A DNA stretch of 64,000 nt. Origin: Cololabis saira (lineage: Eukaryota > Chordata > Actinopteri > Beloniformes > Belonidae). This document shows positions 12,480 to 23,432 of the stretch, piece by piece. The translations under genes and the position numbers were made by a program. The DNA lies in assembly GCF_033807715.1 (NCBI RefSeq), contig NC_084601.1, positions 837,001-901,000 of the forward strand. The letters run 5' to 3'. The stretch's first letter is position 1; every line of letters begins with the position of its first letter. A model generated the notes under the pieces. That model was not told the origin of the DNA and did no database searches. It saw nothing but the letters and a program-made list of their open reading frames with translations.

Positions 12480-13436
12480 TCAATTGTGGGTCAAACTCCC
12501 ATTTTCAAACTTATGATCAGATTTTTAAGAGCGTTTATTCAGTCCATTAGGGAATTCTGTGTTTAACTTCCCTATCCACGTATGTTCCTTATGTAGTCTT
12601 TGTGAGGTTGGCCATGTTGAATCGTGTTCCAGTCCCTTTAGGAACATATTTCGGTGTCGATGTTGGCGAAAATGTTGCACAAGGTAGGTGTGTCCCTTGT
12701 GGTTCCCTTTTACATTGTAGATATGTTGTTTCAGTCTGGTTTGGAGGGTCCTTTTGGTTTGTCCGACGTACTGCTGGTGCACTTGAGGCATCTGATAAGG
12801 TAGACGCAGTTGGACGTTGTAAGTTTTATGTGTGTTTGATGGGGTAGACCTGTTTCGTGGAGAAGTTTTTCACTATTATCTCCTTCATTGAGAGTTTGGG
12901 CGGAGTCATTGGCGGTGGGAGTTTGGCCCTTACCAATATGTCCCTCAGGTTGGGTTTCCTCCTGTAGGCTGAGATGACTTTAAATCCTGACCCCATTGGG
13001 GTGTTACCCAGGACCTCATTAAAGTTTTGTTTGAGCCAGTGGTTGACCTCTTTGTTTTTCTGGGAGTACGTCATGATTAGTGGAATTTTATTCCGGTCAT
13101 CTTCCGTTGGCATCCTCAGCCTTGAGTTGAATGTGTCCTGTTTTACCTTCCTCAAGAAGGATCTCGAGTAGCTTCTCGATCTCAAGGTTTTGTATATTGT
13201 TTTTATTGCCTGGTCTCTGTCATCTGTCCTTGTGCAAATTCTGTCAAAACTGAGAAGTTGCGATTTGCCAATGCCTGCAAAGGTGTGTTTGGGGTGGTGG
13301 CTAGTTTTGTGCAGTAGGGTGTGGGTGTCAGTTGGTTTAAAGTAGATTTTTGTGTCCAGGATCCCCGAGAGTTCAAAGTTCTTACCATTGAAGGTTACAG
13401 TATCAAGGAAATGTACCTCTGTTGTGTGAAGGGTTG
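12480..13436 (-). pseudogene. Penelope-like element, C-terminal part with GIY-YIG nuclease
   Basis: Read on the minus strand this continues the element at 26183-28700, from which it is separated by a LINE insertion. The part at 13185-12826 carries the RT-to-nuclease linker with LRDILVRAKL, a Penelope hallmark. The part at 12791-12525 carries a GIY-YIG-type core (QYVGQT...TRLKQH) and the closing HKEHTWIGKLNT...PNGLN block. Frame changes separate the pieces, so no intact protein is made. Penelope-like elements use this nuclease for target-primed insertion. The sequence 12258-12525 is probably their 3' flank; nothing else was seen in it. Confidence 0.85.
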
Positions 13437-13442
13437 GGTCAA
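13437..13442. other. LINE target-site duplication, left copy (ggtcaa)
   Basis: The hexamer ggtcaa here and at 26177-26182 flanks the 12.7-kb LINE. Joining the Penelope halves through one copy restores its reading frame (THITVDPTLHTTEV), which strongly supports this boundary. Confidence 0.85.
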
Positions 13443-13849
13443 TTTCATTTTATTTATTTTTGGTAGGGACAGTGTACATCAGGCAACATTTTCTTTTAGT
13501 AAAAAAAAAATAAAATGTAGATGCACCCAGATTGCAGCCATAGGCTGATTTACGTTGGTAGTCCCCCTGCCAGATGTAATCAGCGAAAGTCATAATAACA
13601 ACAATAATAATAATAATAATCACAAAAAGTCAACAATATAACACACATAACATTGCATATGCATTCACAATAAAAATGACGATAAAACCCGTGCTGGGGA
13701 AATGGATGGTTTGTGAACTAAAGTGCTGTAGTGCTATGTTGTATCTGCTGTAAAACATGATAAATAGTAATAAATAGTTAAATGGTTGAACATTACAGTG
13801 TTGTCAGTACATGAGTATGGTACATGCAAAAAAAAAAAAAAAAAAGGGA

Positions 13850-13960
13850 GGGGGGACTGTACGGGGTGTGTAGATGAGGTTTGGGATTGCAGCAATGCAG
13901 AGTCCGGTGCTTAATTATTGTTGTAATTGTGACTAGTTGTGGTTGTTATATTGTGAGCTA
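13850..13960 (-). repeat. LINE 3'-UTR internal repeat, partner of 16240-16345
   Basis: Both blocks share 'ttgcagcaatgcagagtccgg' apart from its last base and surrounding sequence at roughly 85-90% by eye. They lie on either side of the LTR-like insertion at 13969-16111. With the insertion removed they are about 240 bp apart, so they look like a direct repeat within the LINE 3' UTR rather than a product of the insertion. Confidence 0.6.
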
Positions 13961-14084
13961 ATTAATTGTGTTGGACCACACCCAGTGATCATGTGGACTG
14001 TTGTAAAGGTTTATGAACATTTTGTGAATGTATACCGTATTCAAACTTTGAAACCCTGGTCAACCCTCCCAGCCTGAAACCGGC

Positions 14085-14835
14085 TTTAATGTGCCTCCTA
14101 AAATGGCCGCCGTGCCATGAACTACAATCCCAGCATGCCTTGCGGGATGGGGCGGCGCCTGAGAGCGACGCGCACCCAATCCCGAGCGAGGCACTGATGA
14201 CGTCATCGCAGCGCGTGGAAATACAAAACTCCGTGCTGCACCGAGACCTTCTCTCTTCTCTTCTCTTCAGCCAACGATCCGGGACGCGCGTTGCTGTCCA
14301 GCAGCTTTTAAGAGCTGTGGGGGAGGGGGGTTTCAAGGAGCCCTCGGGGCCCGCACTGACCGGCCGCAAGGTCCGATCCCAGAGCGCTGCGCTCTGGACT
14401 CTGTCTCCCTGCCTTAACTCCTTTCTTTTTTCCCCGAGCCCTGTCTTCCATTCAGGACGACCGCTCCGGGAGCCAAAACCCGCCAGGAGCTCCAGCCTTT
14501 GGGCCGCGAGGCCCTCGCGCAGCCCGGCGACACAACACGGGACTAGCCGACGTTCTGAAGGGAGGAACCGGCCCCGTGCACAGCGAGGCGGTGTGCTGAG
14601 GACGCGGTCAGGACCAGAGAGCCGGTGTGAGGTTTCTCCAGCCACTGTTCACTTTTTCTGTGGAGTTAGGAGAGGAGAGAGACCGAGCGGCCGCAGAAAC
14701 TGAGGATCCCCGCCAGGAACCCCCCGGCAGGACTCCGCCCGCAGGCGACGGAGCCTGCAGCTTCAGGTCCGGACTCCCGAGGACGCGTGAGCTGCGGTCT
14801 GGGCGATCAGTCACTGGTGTAGACCTGAATTTATG
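14085..14835. other. CpG-island-like GC-rich block inside LTR-like copy 1
   Basis: Dense CpG, 'tgatgacgtcatcg' (a CRE-like palindrome), 'aaatggccgccgtgcc' and 'actacaatcccagcatgc' appear near 14100-14210, followed by GC-rich sequence open on both strands. It resembles a vertebrate promoter and 5' UTR. It could be the U3 region of this LTR or captured host sequence. No protein motif was recognised in the overlapping frames, so they are not called as genes. Confidence 0.5.
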
Positions 14836-14850
14836 TTTAATGAAATTACT

Positions 14851-15412
14851 CAATTCAATTTTATTTATATAGCGTCTAATACAACAGTTGTCTCTAGACG
14901 CTTTCCAGAGACCCATACCCAGAACATGACCCCCGAGCAATTATTACATAAACAATGGCAGGTAAAAACTCCCCTAGTGGGAGAAAAACCTTAAGCCAAA
15001 CAGTGGCAAGGAAAAACTCCCCTTTAGGAGGGAAGAAACCTTGAGCAGGACCAGGCTCATAAGGGGGGACCCTCCTGCCGAGGGCCAGACTGGTGGGTCA
15101 GGGACGGCAACAGCACAGCAGGCAGGTGGAAGCAGCAACGGGATGACCAGGGGTGGGGACCGCAGGCCAGCATGCAGCTCCCGAAGCTCCGGCCCAATCA
15201 GCAAGTCCCAGGTTGGGGTGCAGGGTCAGGGAAAGACTTGTGCTCCGTAATGCAAGCTACAAGCCACCCACGACCACCTGCAGAGAGAGAAAAGGAAGGA
15301 GAAGGGGGGCCAGCAACGGGAACACCAGGGGTGGGGACCGCAGGCCAGCACGCAGCTCCCGAAGCTCCGGCCCAATCAGCAAGTCCCAGGTTGGGGTGCA
15401 GGGTCAGGGATT
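14851..15412 (-). mobile_element. L2 3' tail, inverted, nested in LTR-like copy 1
   Basis: This is the reverse complement of the last ~550 bp of the full-length L2, starting with the (attga)n end at 14851. It contains two copies of a block with 'ccgcaggccagca' and 'aagtcccaggttggggtgca' (near 15165-15230 and 15340-15410). These reproduce the tandem repeat in the L2 3' UTR at 56265-56530. It has no ORF. Confidence 0.9.
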
Positions 15413-16437
15413 ACACAGTAACGTAATTACTGTGTGCATATTACGGTTATTTGTTCATTTGGTGGCGCCGTTTCGCCAGTAGTCACGTTTAAAACACCGG
15501 GAGTAACATCCGGTCTAATTGCACGTGGCGTGGTTACAGTCCCGCCATCTTTAAAAAACGCAGCCATCTTTATGCAGCCACAATATTTTAAACCGTACAT
15601 GTTCGTGATATCATTTTTATTATTGCTTTGATTTCTTTTTTTCATTCCATGCATTTAACTTTCATTTCATTTTTTCTATTGATGTTTTTCTAGTTAATTA
15701 ATGGTTTTATAATACTTAAGTTCTGCCATCGGGATTTATTGGGTATCCATTTACATCTTCTTTGATACCCGTATGTAAATAAATTCTGATTGATTTTTAA
15801 TGAGTGGTTGTCGTTATTTCGTGCAGATTTTGGTTACAATTGATTTGTTTGACAGAGCCTAGTGTTCGGATCTCACCCTTCAATTACTGTATTAGGCATA
15901 AACCTTAAATCATATGAGACTGATTTTCTGCTGTTTAGTTATCATTTTCCCCCGGAGTAAGGCCCCGGGGGTGGTGCCCCTACGAGAATTATTATCATTT
16001 TGATAATACAATTTGATAAATAGTCAACTTTATTAATTATTAATAATTATTAATAATATTCATTAATAGCCTTCGATAACTGATCAGCTTAGCTACCTGA
16101 GTTGCACAACAATTGATAAGCAGTGGAGGAGGAACCAGGCAGTCATAACTACGAAATGATGATAGATAGAAATTAGTCATAAGGAAGAGGGGGAAAAAAA
16201 AAAAAAAACTAGATAAATAAACAAAGAATAATGTTTGTAGGGGCCTGTATGGGGTGTGTAAATGAAGTTTGAGGTTGCAGCAATGCAGAGTCCGGTACTT
16301 AGTTATTGTTGTAGGTGTGACTAGTTGTGATTGTCAGTTCTAAAGTAAAGTAGTTAGTAATAATGACAGGTAGAAACGAATCCTGAGAGAAGGAGAGAAA
16401 AAAAATAAAAATAAAAAAAAAGACCATACATTGCATA

Positions 16438-17301
16438 TCAACAGTGGTTACAAGTTTGGTTACTTATTATCAATTTTTTAAAGTTAGTTTTGAATGTCCC
16501 ATATGTGTTACAGTCTCGGATCACAGAGGGCGTAGTATTCCATATGCGACTACCTGCAACCGAGAGTACAGCTTGCCCACATGATGTGCGCCTGAACGGG
16601 ATTATACAGTCCCCTCTTGTGGTGGCCCTGGTCGTATAGCTGCTATTCTCATTTTGTTTGACATAGTCTGACAGGGGAGGTGGTGCCAACCCTTTTAGTA
16701 TTTTATATATTGCACAGTCATATTTAAATTTGGTGAAGTTCTCAAAACTAAGGAACCTATGTTTCTGGAGTATGTGACAGTGGTGATATGAAATAGGTTT
16801 TTTGTCAAATATTTGAATTGCTCTTTTGTAAAGCGATTCAATCTGCCTTAGTGCGACTGTGGTAGAGAACGACCAGTTTGTAAACCCGTATTCAATATAG
16901 GAAAAGATCATTGCATGCAGAAACACCCTGGCTGCTGCTGTAGTTAAAGATGGCCTGATCAGTTTAAAGTTGGAGAGGTTAAAATTGATTGTTCGTGAGA
17001 TATTTTTGATGTGTTTCTTGAAGGTAAGGGTTGAATCTAGGGTGACCCCTAGATACTTGAACTCTTTCACAAGCTCAAGCTCCTCTCCTCCCAGAAAGAC
17101 ATTAGAGTGTGTGATGTCCTTTGTTATTTTTTTTGAGAATTTGTATTGGTATTTATTTATTTAGCACAATTTTAAAAAAATAGTGCAAGGAGGGAACGAA
17201 GCCCAGAGGACTTGTACAGAGTTCCACCCCCGTCATCTACTGTAAACAGAAAATTAAATGAGCCTTGTGGGACCCCCACTGAGCATGGAAGATGGGAGGA
17301 C
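16438..17301 (-). pseudogene. LINE reverse transcriptase, C-terminal part
   Basis: The minus-strand frame from about 17130 to 16438 reads through the thumb-like segment (KYLGVTLDSTLTF...IRPSL) and the C-terminal region ending TCNHC. Upstream at about 17240-17301 lies the GVPQGS motif (RT motif B). The sequence between the two lacks the catalytic YADD box, so an internal deletion removed the active site. The element at 17306-18106 interrupts the frame just before GVPQGS. Confidence 0.8.
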
Positions 17302-17305
17302 TTAA

Positions 17306-18106
17306 AGGTATTGTGACATCATTTTTAACATGCTTTTAACACTATTAAAAGTCTTGGCCAACATCCCTCAAATGTGTCTAAAAGAGTGTAACAAGAAAAA
17401 CTTCACTCTAGTAATCTTTTCCTGGCTTTTTATTACAGTGTTTTTTTGCGCCGTGAAAAATGCTTCCTTTCCCCCCTTTCCTGTCAATCATTGCTCCGCT
17501 CCTCCTCCAAACCTCCTCCTCCTCCAGCCATACGCTCACAGCGGCGTCGGAGCGACAGGCGAATCATGCACGGAAAAGCAGGAGGGCGAACCACAGCAAA
17601 CAATCATAAAAATAAAGGCATGCAAGCAGCACTGTCCCCTTATCTTAAGTCCAGTCAGTGGCCGCGGGCCTTTTTAGCAGTTTTCCTCCGGTGATTAGAA
17701 CAAAAGAGGCTCTAAACAGCTCCATGTTAAGCCTCATTTATGGTTCCGCGTTAAATCGACGCAGAGCTTACGCCGTAGGGTTCAGCGTATGGTGCGCGTC
17801 GCCGCGTAACCCTCGCCGTACGCTCTGCGTCGGTGTAACGCGGAACCATAAATCAGCCTTTATGGTGCGCTGAAGAGGAGAGGAGACAGGGAGCTGGGTG
17901 GAGGGGGCGGTGATTTAGCGGATCGTTACGTAACGATCCGCCACCAAACCACATGCGCCGTTTTTGCACAGTTATGCGGAAAATCCCAGAAAGCACACAA
18001 TACACTGAATGTTAAAAATTCGTTGTTTTTTGGGTGTAATTGATGTCAAGACACCCAACAAAACACAAAAAATCAAGAAAAATGTGTTTTTCATGTCACA
18101 ATCCCT
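17306..18106. mobile_element. non-autonomous TTAA-flanked DNA transposon
   Basis: TTAA at 17302-17305 and 18107-18110 flanks an 801-bp element whose ends read AGGTATTGTGACATC and, inverted, AGGGATTGTGACATG. TTAA duplication is a property of piggyBac and Kolobok transposons. The AGG ends do not decide between them. No transposase is encoded. Removing it rejoins the LINE frame (VDGVKSSHLPCSVGVPQGS). A palindromic element is nested at 17730-17859. Confidence 0.8.
17730..17859. mobile_element. palindromic miniature element, copy 1 (TSD tta)
   Basis: Near-perfect inverted arms begin with 'catttatggttccgcgtta' and end with its complement-like 'cggaaccataaatcagcct', meeting at 'gcgcgtcgccgcg'. A 3-bp tta lies on both sides. 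The 3-bp TSD would fit a PIF/Harbinger-type origin. It is nested in the TTAA element. Confidence 0.75.
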
Positions 18107-18772
18107 TTAACCCCATCAACAGCAACACACTGTTTCCTGCTGGTTAAGTATGACTGTATCCACCTGATTGCTGGTTCTGAGAAGTTAAAAAAAGAGAGTT
18201 TATTTAAGAGCACTGTATGATCCACTGTATCAAATGCCCGTTTCAGGTCCAGAAATACTGCACCAACACATGCTGACTTATCCAGGTGACTTTTAGTTTT
18301 TTCTACTAACATATTAATAGCTGTTTCTGTCGAATGATGTGCCCGGAAGCCAAATTGGGCGGGGTGCAACGGAGTATGGCTAAGGTTCAAGTGTTCAGTG
18401 AGCTGTGTCAGTATCCATTTTTCAATTATTTTTAAAGTGGCTGGAAGGATGTTAATCGGCCTGTAGTTATTCATATCTCTCCTGCTTCCAGATTTGAAGA
18501 TGGGATTGACTATAGCCAGCTTCCAGGCAGATGGAACAACTGAGTGTTGTATGGATGTGTTAATTAAGCGTGTGATTGGATAGGCGAGTGAATCTTTATG
18601 TAGTTTTAAAAACACGGTATCAAGTCCATGGATGTCCTTGGCCTTGGAGTTATTTAGTGAGCTGATGATATTAACTACTTCAGCTTCAGTGATCTGTTGT
18701 ATGTCAAATATTGGTATTGCATGATTAATATGAACAGAACCATACTCCACAGGGAGAAAAAGTTTAGAGATG
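18107..18772 (-). pseudogene. LINE reverse transcriptase, fingers and palm A
   Basis: The minus-strand frame contains AWKLAIVNPIFKSG, NNYRPINILP, FGFRAHHSTETAIN and AVFLDLKRAFDTVDH, the ordered RT motifs of CR1/L2-group LINEs. It joins upstream across the LTR-like insertion to the frame at 20845-20927 (FFIKSVEDI followed by SKLFLPVEYGS) and downstream across the TTAA element to GVPQGS. The stretch itself has no internal stop. Confidence 0.88.
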
Positions 18773-19220
18773 TGTTGTGCAACTCAGGTAGCTTGGCTGT
18801 CCAGTTATCGAAGGCTATTAATGAATATTATTAATAATTATTAATAATTAATAAAGTTGACTATTTATCAAATTGTATTATCAAATTGATAATAATTCTC
18901 GTCGGGGCACCACCCCTGGGGCCTTACTCCGGGGGAAAATGATAACTAAACAGCAGAAAATCAGTCTCAAAGTAATTACTATACCCAGTTATTTAGTTGA
19001 AGGAGTGAGCTCCGAAAACACACTTCGTCACCCAGCCTTGGCGGCAGACATGCACAGAATAAACAGAGACGACTTTTTGCGATCAGAAATGTATTCACAC
19101 TAGTGTCAAACAGTTGGTAAACAACACTCCGAATAATTTCTGATGATTCAATTACACAAATAGAGACACAAAATCATAAGGGAAAAAGGAGGGGTTCTTC
19201 GGATCCTCCGGGCGGAGACT

Positions 19221-19260
<40 letters not shown>

Positions 19261-20841
19261 TGTGCATGTATGCGTCAGAGCAGCGTACGCTGCGCGTCAC
19301 GCGGTCTGGGGGCGGGTCACGCTGCGGTACGTGAGCACGTTGCCAGAAGGGGCGTGCTACGTCGCGCTACGTGAACACGCCTCCCGGAAGGCGGATCACG
19401 GCAGTGCAGCCGTGGGAGAAATATGACGGAAAACGCAACAGACCACGGATAAAACAACGGTGAAACACCACGTGGATCTGACGCGCAACCGGGTTTAGTG
19501 AAAAGAGGGGGGGGGGGGGCGGAGGAGCGGGTTAGCGGACCGCCGTGCCTGCGGGATCTCCGACGCGTCACACAGATGCGCGGCTGCAGGTGGTCACACC
19601 GCAGCCGGGGGACCCAAAGGGGGTTTGTGAGCTCTAACGGCCGGTTCGGTAGATCGGCCGCAGGTCCCACTCGAGAACCGGGTCGGGAGTAACCCCACCC
19701 GCTCTGAGATACAGTCGGGAGCCGCGGTCCGATCACTCGGCGGTGAAAGCTCACGTAAACAGTACAATCAATCCGTCACACAATGCATAAACTCAATAAA
19801 CAGGATCAAAACAACCGAAATAAATGTTACTAAGTCTGCCCAGACGCTAATTGCCTCTTACTTTGCAGTAGGTGAGAGAGCAGCCGCTCTGTTTGAGGAG
19901 GAGGAGGAGGGGGGTTTCGTCCAGCCCGTGGGGGCAGTATAACGCTCCTTGCGCGCACCCCGGAGGGGGGGGACTCCGTCTCACCCCGTCCGACTCTGAG
20001 GAAAAGGAACACAGGCAGGATTGCAGGACCGGCGACCCTATTACCAGCGTTTGAGATCTCCAGTGGTCCTTTGTGGCGGTCGGCGCCGGGCCCCGATGTC
20101 GGGATGCTCCGGGAAAGGCCGTTTTACCGCGGTGGCGCCCACGGAGTCGGCTAGCAGGGTGCCCGGGGCAGATGCTGCGCTGGTTGGATGCGGGAGTCGG
20201 GCTAGGAAAAATTGCACCTCTGCCAGCAGGCAAAAAGGCCGGGCAGATGAAAAAGTGAAAAGGAAAAAGGAAAAGAAAAAGAAAAAGAAAACTTGGAGCT
20301 AAACTCCAAGTTTTGGCCTGATGCCAAAAAAATGAGAAGTGGCAACGGAAAACGCAAAAAGCAGAGAAACGAAAAAAGCAGCCAAGGATCAGGTGGTTGC
20401 TCCTTTTTGTAGTCTCTTTGGGGGTGGGACTGATCAACAGGCAGTGCCTCCCACTCCCCCGGCCGGTTGAGGCCTGGCGTTCGGGCTCCGGTGTGTCCGA
20501 CCCCCCCAGGTGCCGTAAACCCCCAGGGAGTCTGTTCCCTGGCAGAAATTCTGCTGATTCACTGTTTTGACCCCCCTCTAGGTGTCATAAACCTGAGTTC
20601 TGTTTCCGTGGGTCCTCTTTGATCTGGGGGCCGTGTAGTGGGGTCATAGGCAGGCCGTCTCGAACCAGGCCGCAAGGGTTATAAATTGGCCTGAGCGAGA
20701 AGATAGCAACAGGGCCATAAACTCTGCTTCCAGGGGGGAGACCGGGTCTGGCTTTGCTGGAATTTGATGACAATGTAATGTTCCTCCGATCGCACATAGT
20801 ATGAATTCATCATCATACTTTCGCATGGGCTGAGCCCAACA
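18773..20841 (-). mobile_element. LTR-like element copy 2 (TSD gatg)
   Basis: It is bounded by TGTTGTGCAACTC at 18773 and GAGCCCAACA at 20841, with gatg on both sides (18769-18772 and 20842-20845). The 18773-18970 end is an inverted copy of 15910-16111. The interior has a (TG)n tract at 19221-19256 and a CpG-rich region to about 20500. Deleting it restores the LINE frame exactly. Orientation is inferred from copy 1. No internal gag or pol was seen, consistent with a solo LTR. Confidence 0.75.
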
Positions 20842-20844
20842 GAT

Positions 20845-20927
20845 GTCTTCCACTGACTTTATAAAGAAATTATTTAGTTTGTTGGCCAGAATGTCTGGAC
20901 TTCTCACCAGTTTGTTGTCAATAATAA
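20845..20927 (-). pseudogene. LINE ORF2 fragment between hAT and LTR insertions
   Basis: The minus strand encodes IIDNKLVRSPDILANKLN and FFIKSVEDI, the segment between endonuclease and RT in CR1/L2-type LINEs. It joins without a frame break to NTDLE across the hAT at 20936-22709. Confidence 0.8.
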
Positions 20928-21238
20928 GTTCTAAGCAGGGCCGTGCTGCCCATAGGGCAGGTTAGGCAAATGCTAGGGGCGCCAGCATGCCAGGGGGCGC
21001 CATGCAACCAGCTGTTTTTTTTTTTTTTTTTAATAAACTTTTGAAAAATTAGAAATGAATACACTAGAAAACAACAACAGTACATATATAGCCAAAAGTC
21101 TTTAAATAATAATGAAATCGTTTTTCTAATTTTAATTTCTGCCTGGCTGCATCCTTCTGCCTCTCTGGCAGCCACAATTAATTTTGCTGCGGTCCCTCAC
21201 CTCAACACACTCGCGTGCGGCGCCCCCTCCCCCACCCA

Positions 21239-21289
21239 CTACGCCGTAGCTGTGCGTTGCTGTAACGCAGAACCATAAATCAGCCTTTA
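21239..21289. mobile_element. partial palindromic miniature element
   Basis: It shares 'cgcagaaccataaatcagcc' with one arm of the palindromic family at 17730, 45591 and 47906. Only one arm plus part of the core ('ctacgccgtag') is present. Confidence 0.6.
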
Positions 21290-21592
21290 GCCAGTTGTCG
21301 CATCAGAAGGAGCCTTAAAGCAGGAAATATGTTTTGATGTGGATGGAAATATGTTTTGTTGTGGTTTTCTGCCCACCCCTGGATGAAACCATCATTGGTA
21401 AGCTGTCATAATATTCATTATTTCTGATAACATTGTCATGACGCTGAATATGGCCTTTCCTTATTGCTTGTTGCTGTTTGACCGCCGTGTCTGATTGTGT
21501 TAAATACATGTCGTTGCACATTGTAAACTGTTGTGTAGGTTGAACACACGTGTCTGAATTGATCTACTCAGCGAATCTGACATCTATGGCTA

Positions 21593-21800
21593 AGATGAAA
21601 ACTTAGCCTTAAAAATAAAAATATCCCCACGATAAGTCATAATTATGAGATATAAAGTCATAATTATGAGATAGAAAGTCATAATTATGAGATATAAAGT
21701 CATAAATATGAGATAGAAATTCGAAATTATGAGATAGAAAGTCATAATTATGACTTACCGTGGGGATATTTTTACTTTTAAGGCTAAGATTTCATCTTAT
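21593..21800. mobile_element. hairpin element with 21-bp tandem repeats
   Basis: Inverted arms of about 40 bp ('cttagccttaaaaataaaa' and its inverted partner near 21780) flank repeats of the type 'gtcataattatgagatagaa'. The repeat unit is itself partly palindromic. It is probably a miniature DNA transposon nested in the hAT. No TSD was resolved. Confidence 0.6.
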
Positions 21801-22513
21801 TTTTTTCTTTTACTGGCTGAAATGAGCTTCCATAGACATCACTGGATGTCATTAGATTTTTATCTCCAGTTTGATACTTATATTTTAAAGTCTGCATTAG
21901 GGTTATAGTTAGGTTTGACATAATGACTGGTAAATCCATGGTGCTGAAACCTCATTTGAATAGTTCTGACCGTGTGCTGCTGCTGTGGTTGTGTGTCAGA
22001 GGGGCTGATCTGGGGCATTTTTTTAGCGATTATGTTTTAACGGAGATGTTTAGGCCTCAAGGGCCCATCTAGAATGCTTCGCCCCCCCTAGGCTGGGACC
22101 CCTGCTCCATCCCTGACCTTGACAATCATGTGCATTTAAGTAATCCTCACGTTTTATTGTTAAACTTACTTCTGATTGTCTGCTGAAAATCTAGATAAAT
22201 GTTGGGAAAATGGGAGCGATGCTAACATGTTAGCCCGTCAATGGCTATAATGCTGTTGTTTTTGTTGTTAAAATTGTTATTGTAAGATGTTGTGGGCTAA
22301 ATTGAGGTTTTTACAAGGTATTTTGTATATAGTTATTATTGGTAGTAGTTGTTATTATTTGTATGCAATACCTTTTACTTGACCTATTTTACTATTTGAA
22401 ATTTTGTTTGTGTTTGCACTTCTTTATTTAATTGCTGCTCTGAGTTGTTGTATTACTTATTTATTACATATTATATATTTAATTATTTAATACATCCTAA
22501 AGAAATTGCCATT

Positions 22514-22621
<108 letters not shown>

Positions 22622-22717
22622 TGGTAGTGGACGGGACAGGACGGGAACGGGGTGGGGGGCGCCAGCAAATATTTTGCCTAGGGCACCAAATGGGTCAGGA
22701 ACGGCTCTGGTTCTAAG

Positions 22718-23108
22718 TCTGTGTTTTGTTTGTTCTGCTTACCTGTTAATTTATTAGTGTTTTGCCAGATTTTTTTCCCATCACCCCGTGCACTTTCCAT
22801 GATTGTAATAAAAAAGTGTGCTCTAGCTTTCCGTATATTCTGGGTTACTTTGTTCCTTGCTGCGGTAAATTTCAATCTGTAGTTAGGCTAGACTTTAAGG
22901 ATTTCTTAAGAAGTAGGTCCCGCTCTTTCATTAGGTTAAGACAATCAGAGGTTAGCCACGGTAAAGATACTTTTCTTTGTTTTTGGTTTCCCTTCCTGGA
23001 GAAAGATTCCATTATGTTTTTGATGTTTTCATGAAAGGAATCTGTGCTGTCGTCAATATTTTCACAGGAGGTGATCCTATTCCAATCTAGGTCATTCAAT
23101 GCTGCTTT
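22718..23108 (-). pseudogene. LINE ORF2 segment between endonuclease and RT
   Basis: The minus-strand frames read LNDLDWNRITSCENIDD...KVSLPWLTSDCLNLMKERDLLLKKSL, then after one frame change near 22870 KVTQNIRKARAHFF...WQNTNKLTG. This is the connector typical of CR1/L2-like ORF2. It joins in frame across the retroposon insertion to the endonuclease (SQQANL followed by KAALNDL). Confidence 0.82.
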
Positions 23109-23120
23109 AAGATTTGCTTG

Positions 23121-23275
23121 CGGTGGGTTGCCTCCCTCCTACTTCTCCCCTCTGTGGGGTTGCCGGTGGCCTGGGTTCCGGGCTCTTCCTTGTCGGCCTC
23201 TGGTCTCGCGGGTGGCGGGGTTGCTCCCCCCCCTCCCCCACTATAGATACACTTCAGGTGGAGCTTTGTTTGGTT

Positions 23276-23335
<60 letters not shown>

Positions 23336-23366
23336 ACATATACACATATAGTCATTTAGTCACATG

Positions 23367-23432
<66 letters not shown>

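Larger units (their letters stand above)
13969..16111 (+). mobile_element. LTR-like element copy 1 (TGTTG...CAACA, TSD attg)
   Basis: The element starts TGTTGGACCACACCC and ends GTTGCACAACA, with attg on both sides (13965-13968 and 16112-16115). The last ~330 bp, after 'aataaattctgattga', match copies 2 and 3 and include 'ttctgctgtttagttatcat'. This fits a solo LTR with a polyadenylation signal. The first ~850 bp are a CpG-rich sequence not obviously shared with copies 2 or 3. An L2 tail (14851-15412) is nested inside. Orientation is inferred from the AATAAA. Confidence 0.7.

Noticed and set aside
13989..14703. Two ~210-residue overlapping frames on opposite strands
   Set aside because: GC-rich sequence lacks stops by chance; no domain or splice context supports either.
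15911..18970. A giant foldback transposon with ~200-bp inverted arms (15911-16111 and 18773-18970)
   Set aside because: Each arm is the end of a separate element with its own TSD (attg and gatg) inserted in opposite orientations in the LINE.
19317..20437. Several 145-196-residue frames in GC-rich sequence
   Set aside because: They lie inside LTR-like copy 2, show no motifs and overlap on both strands.
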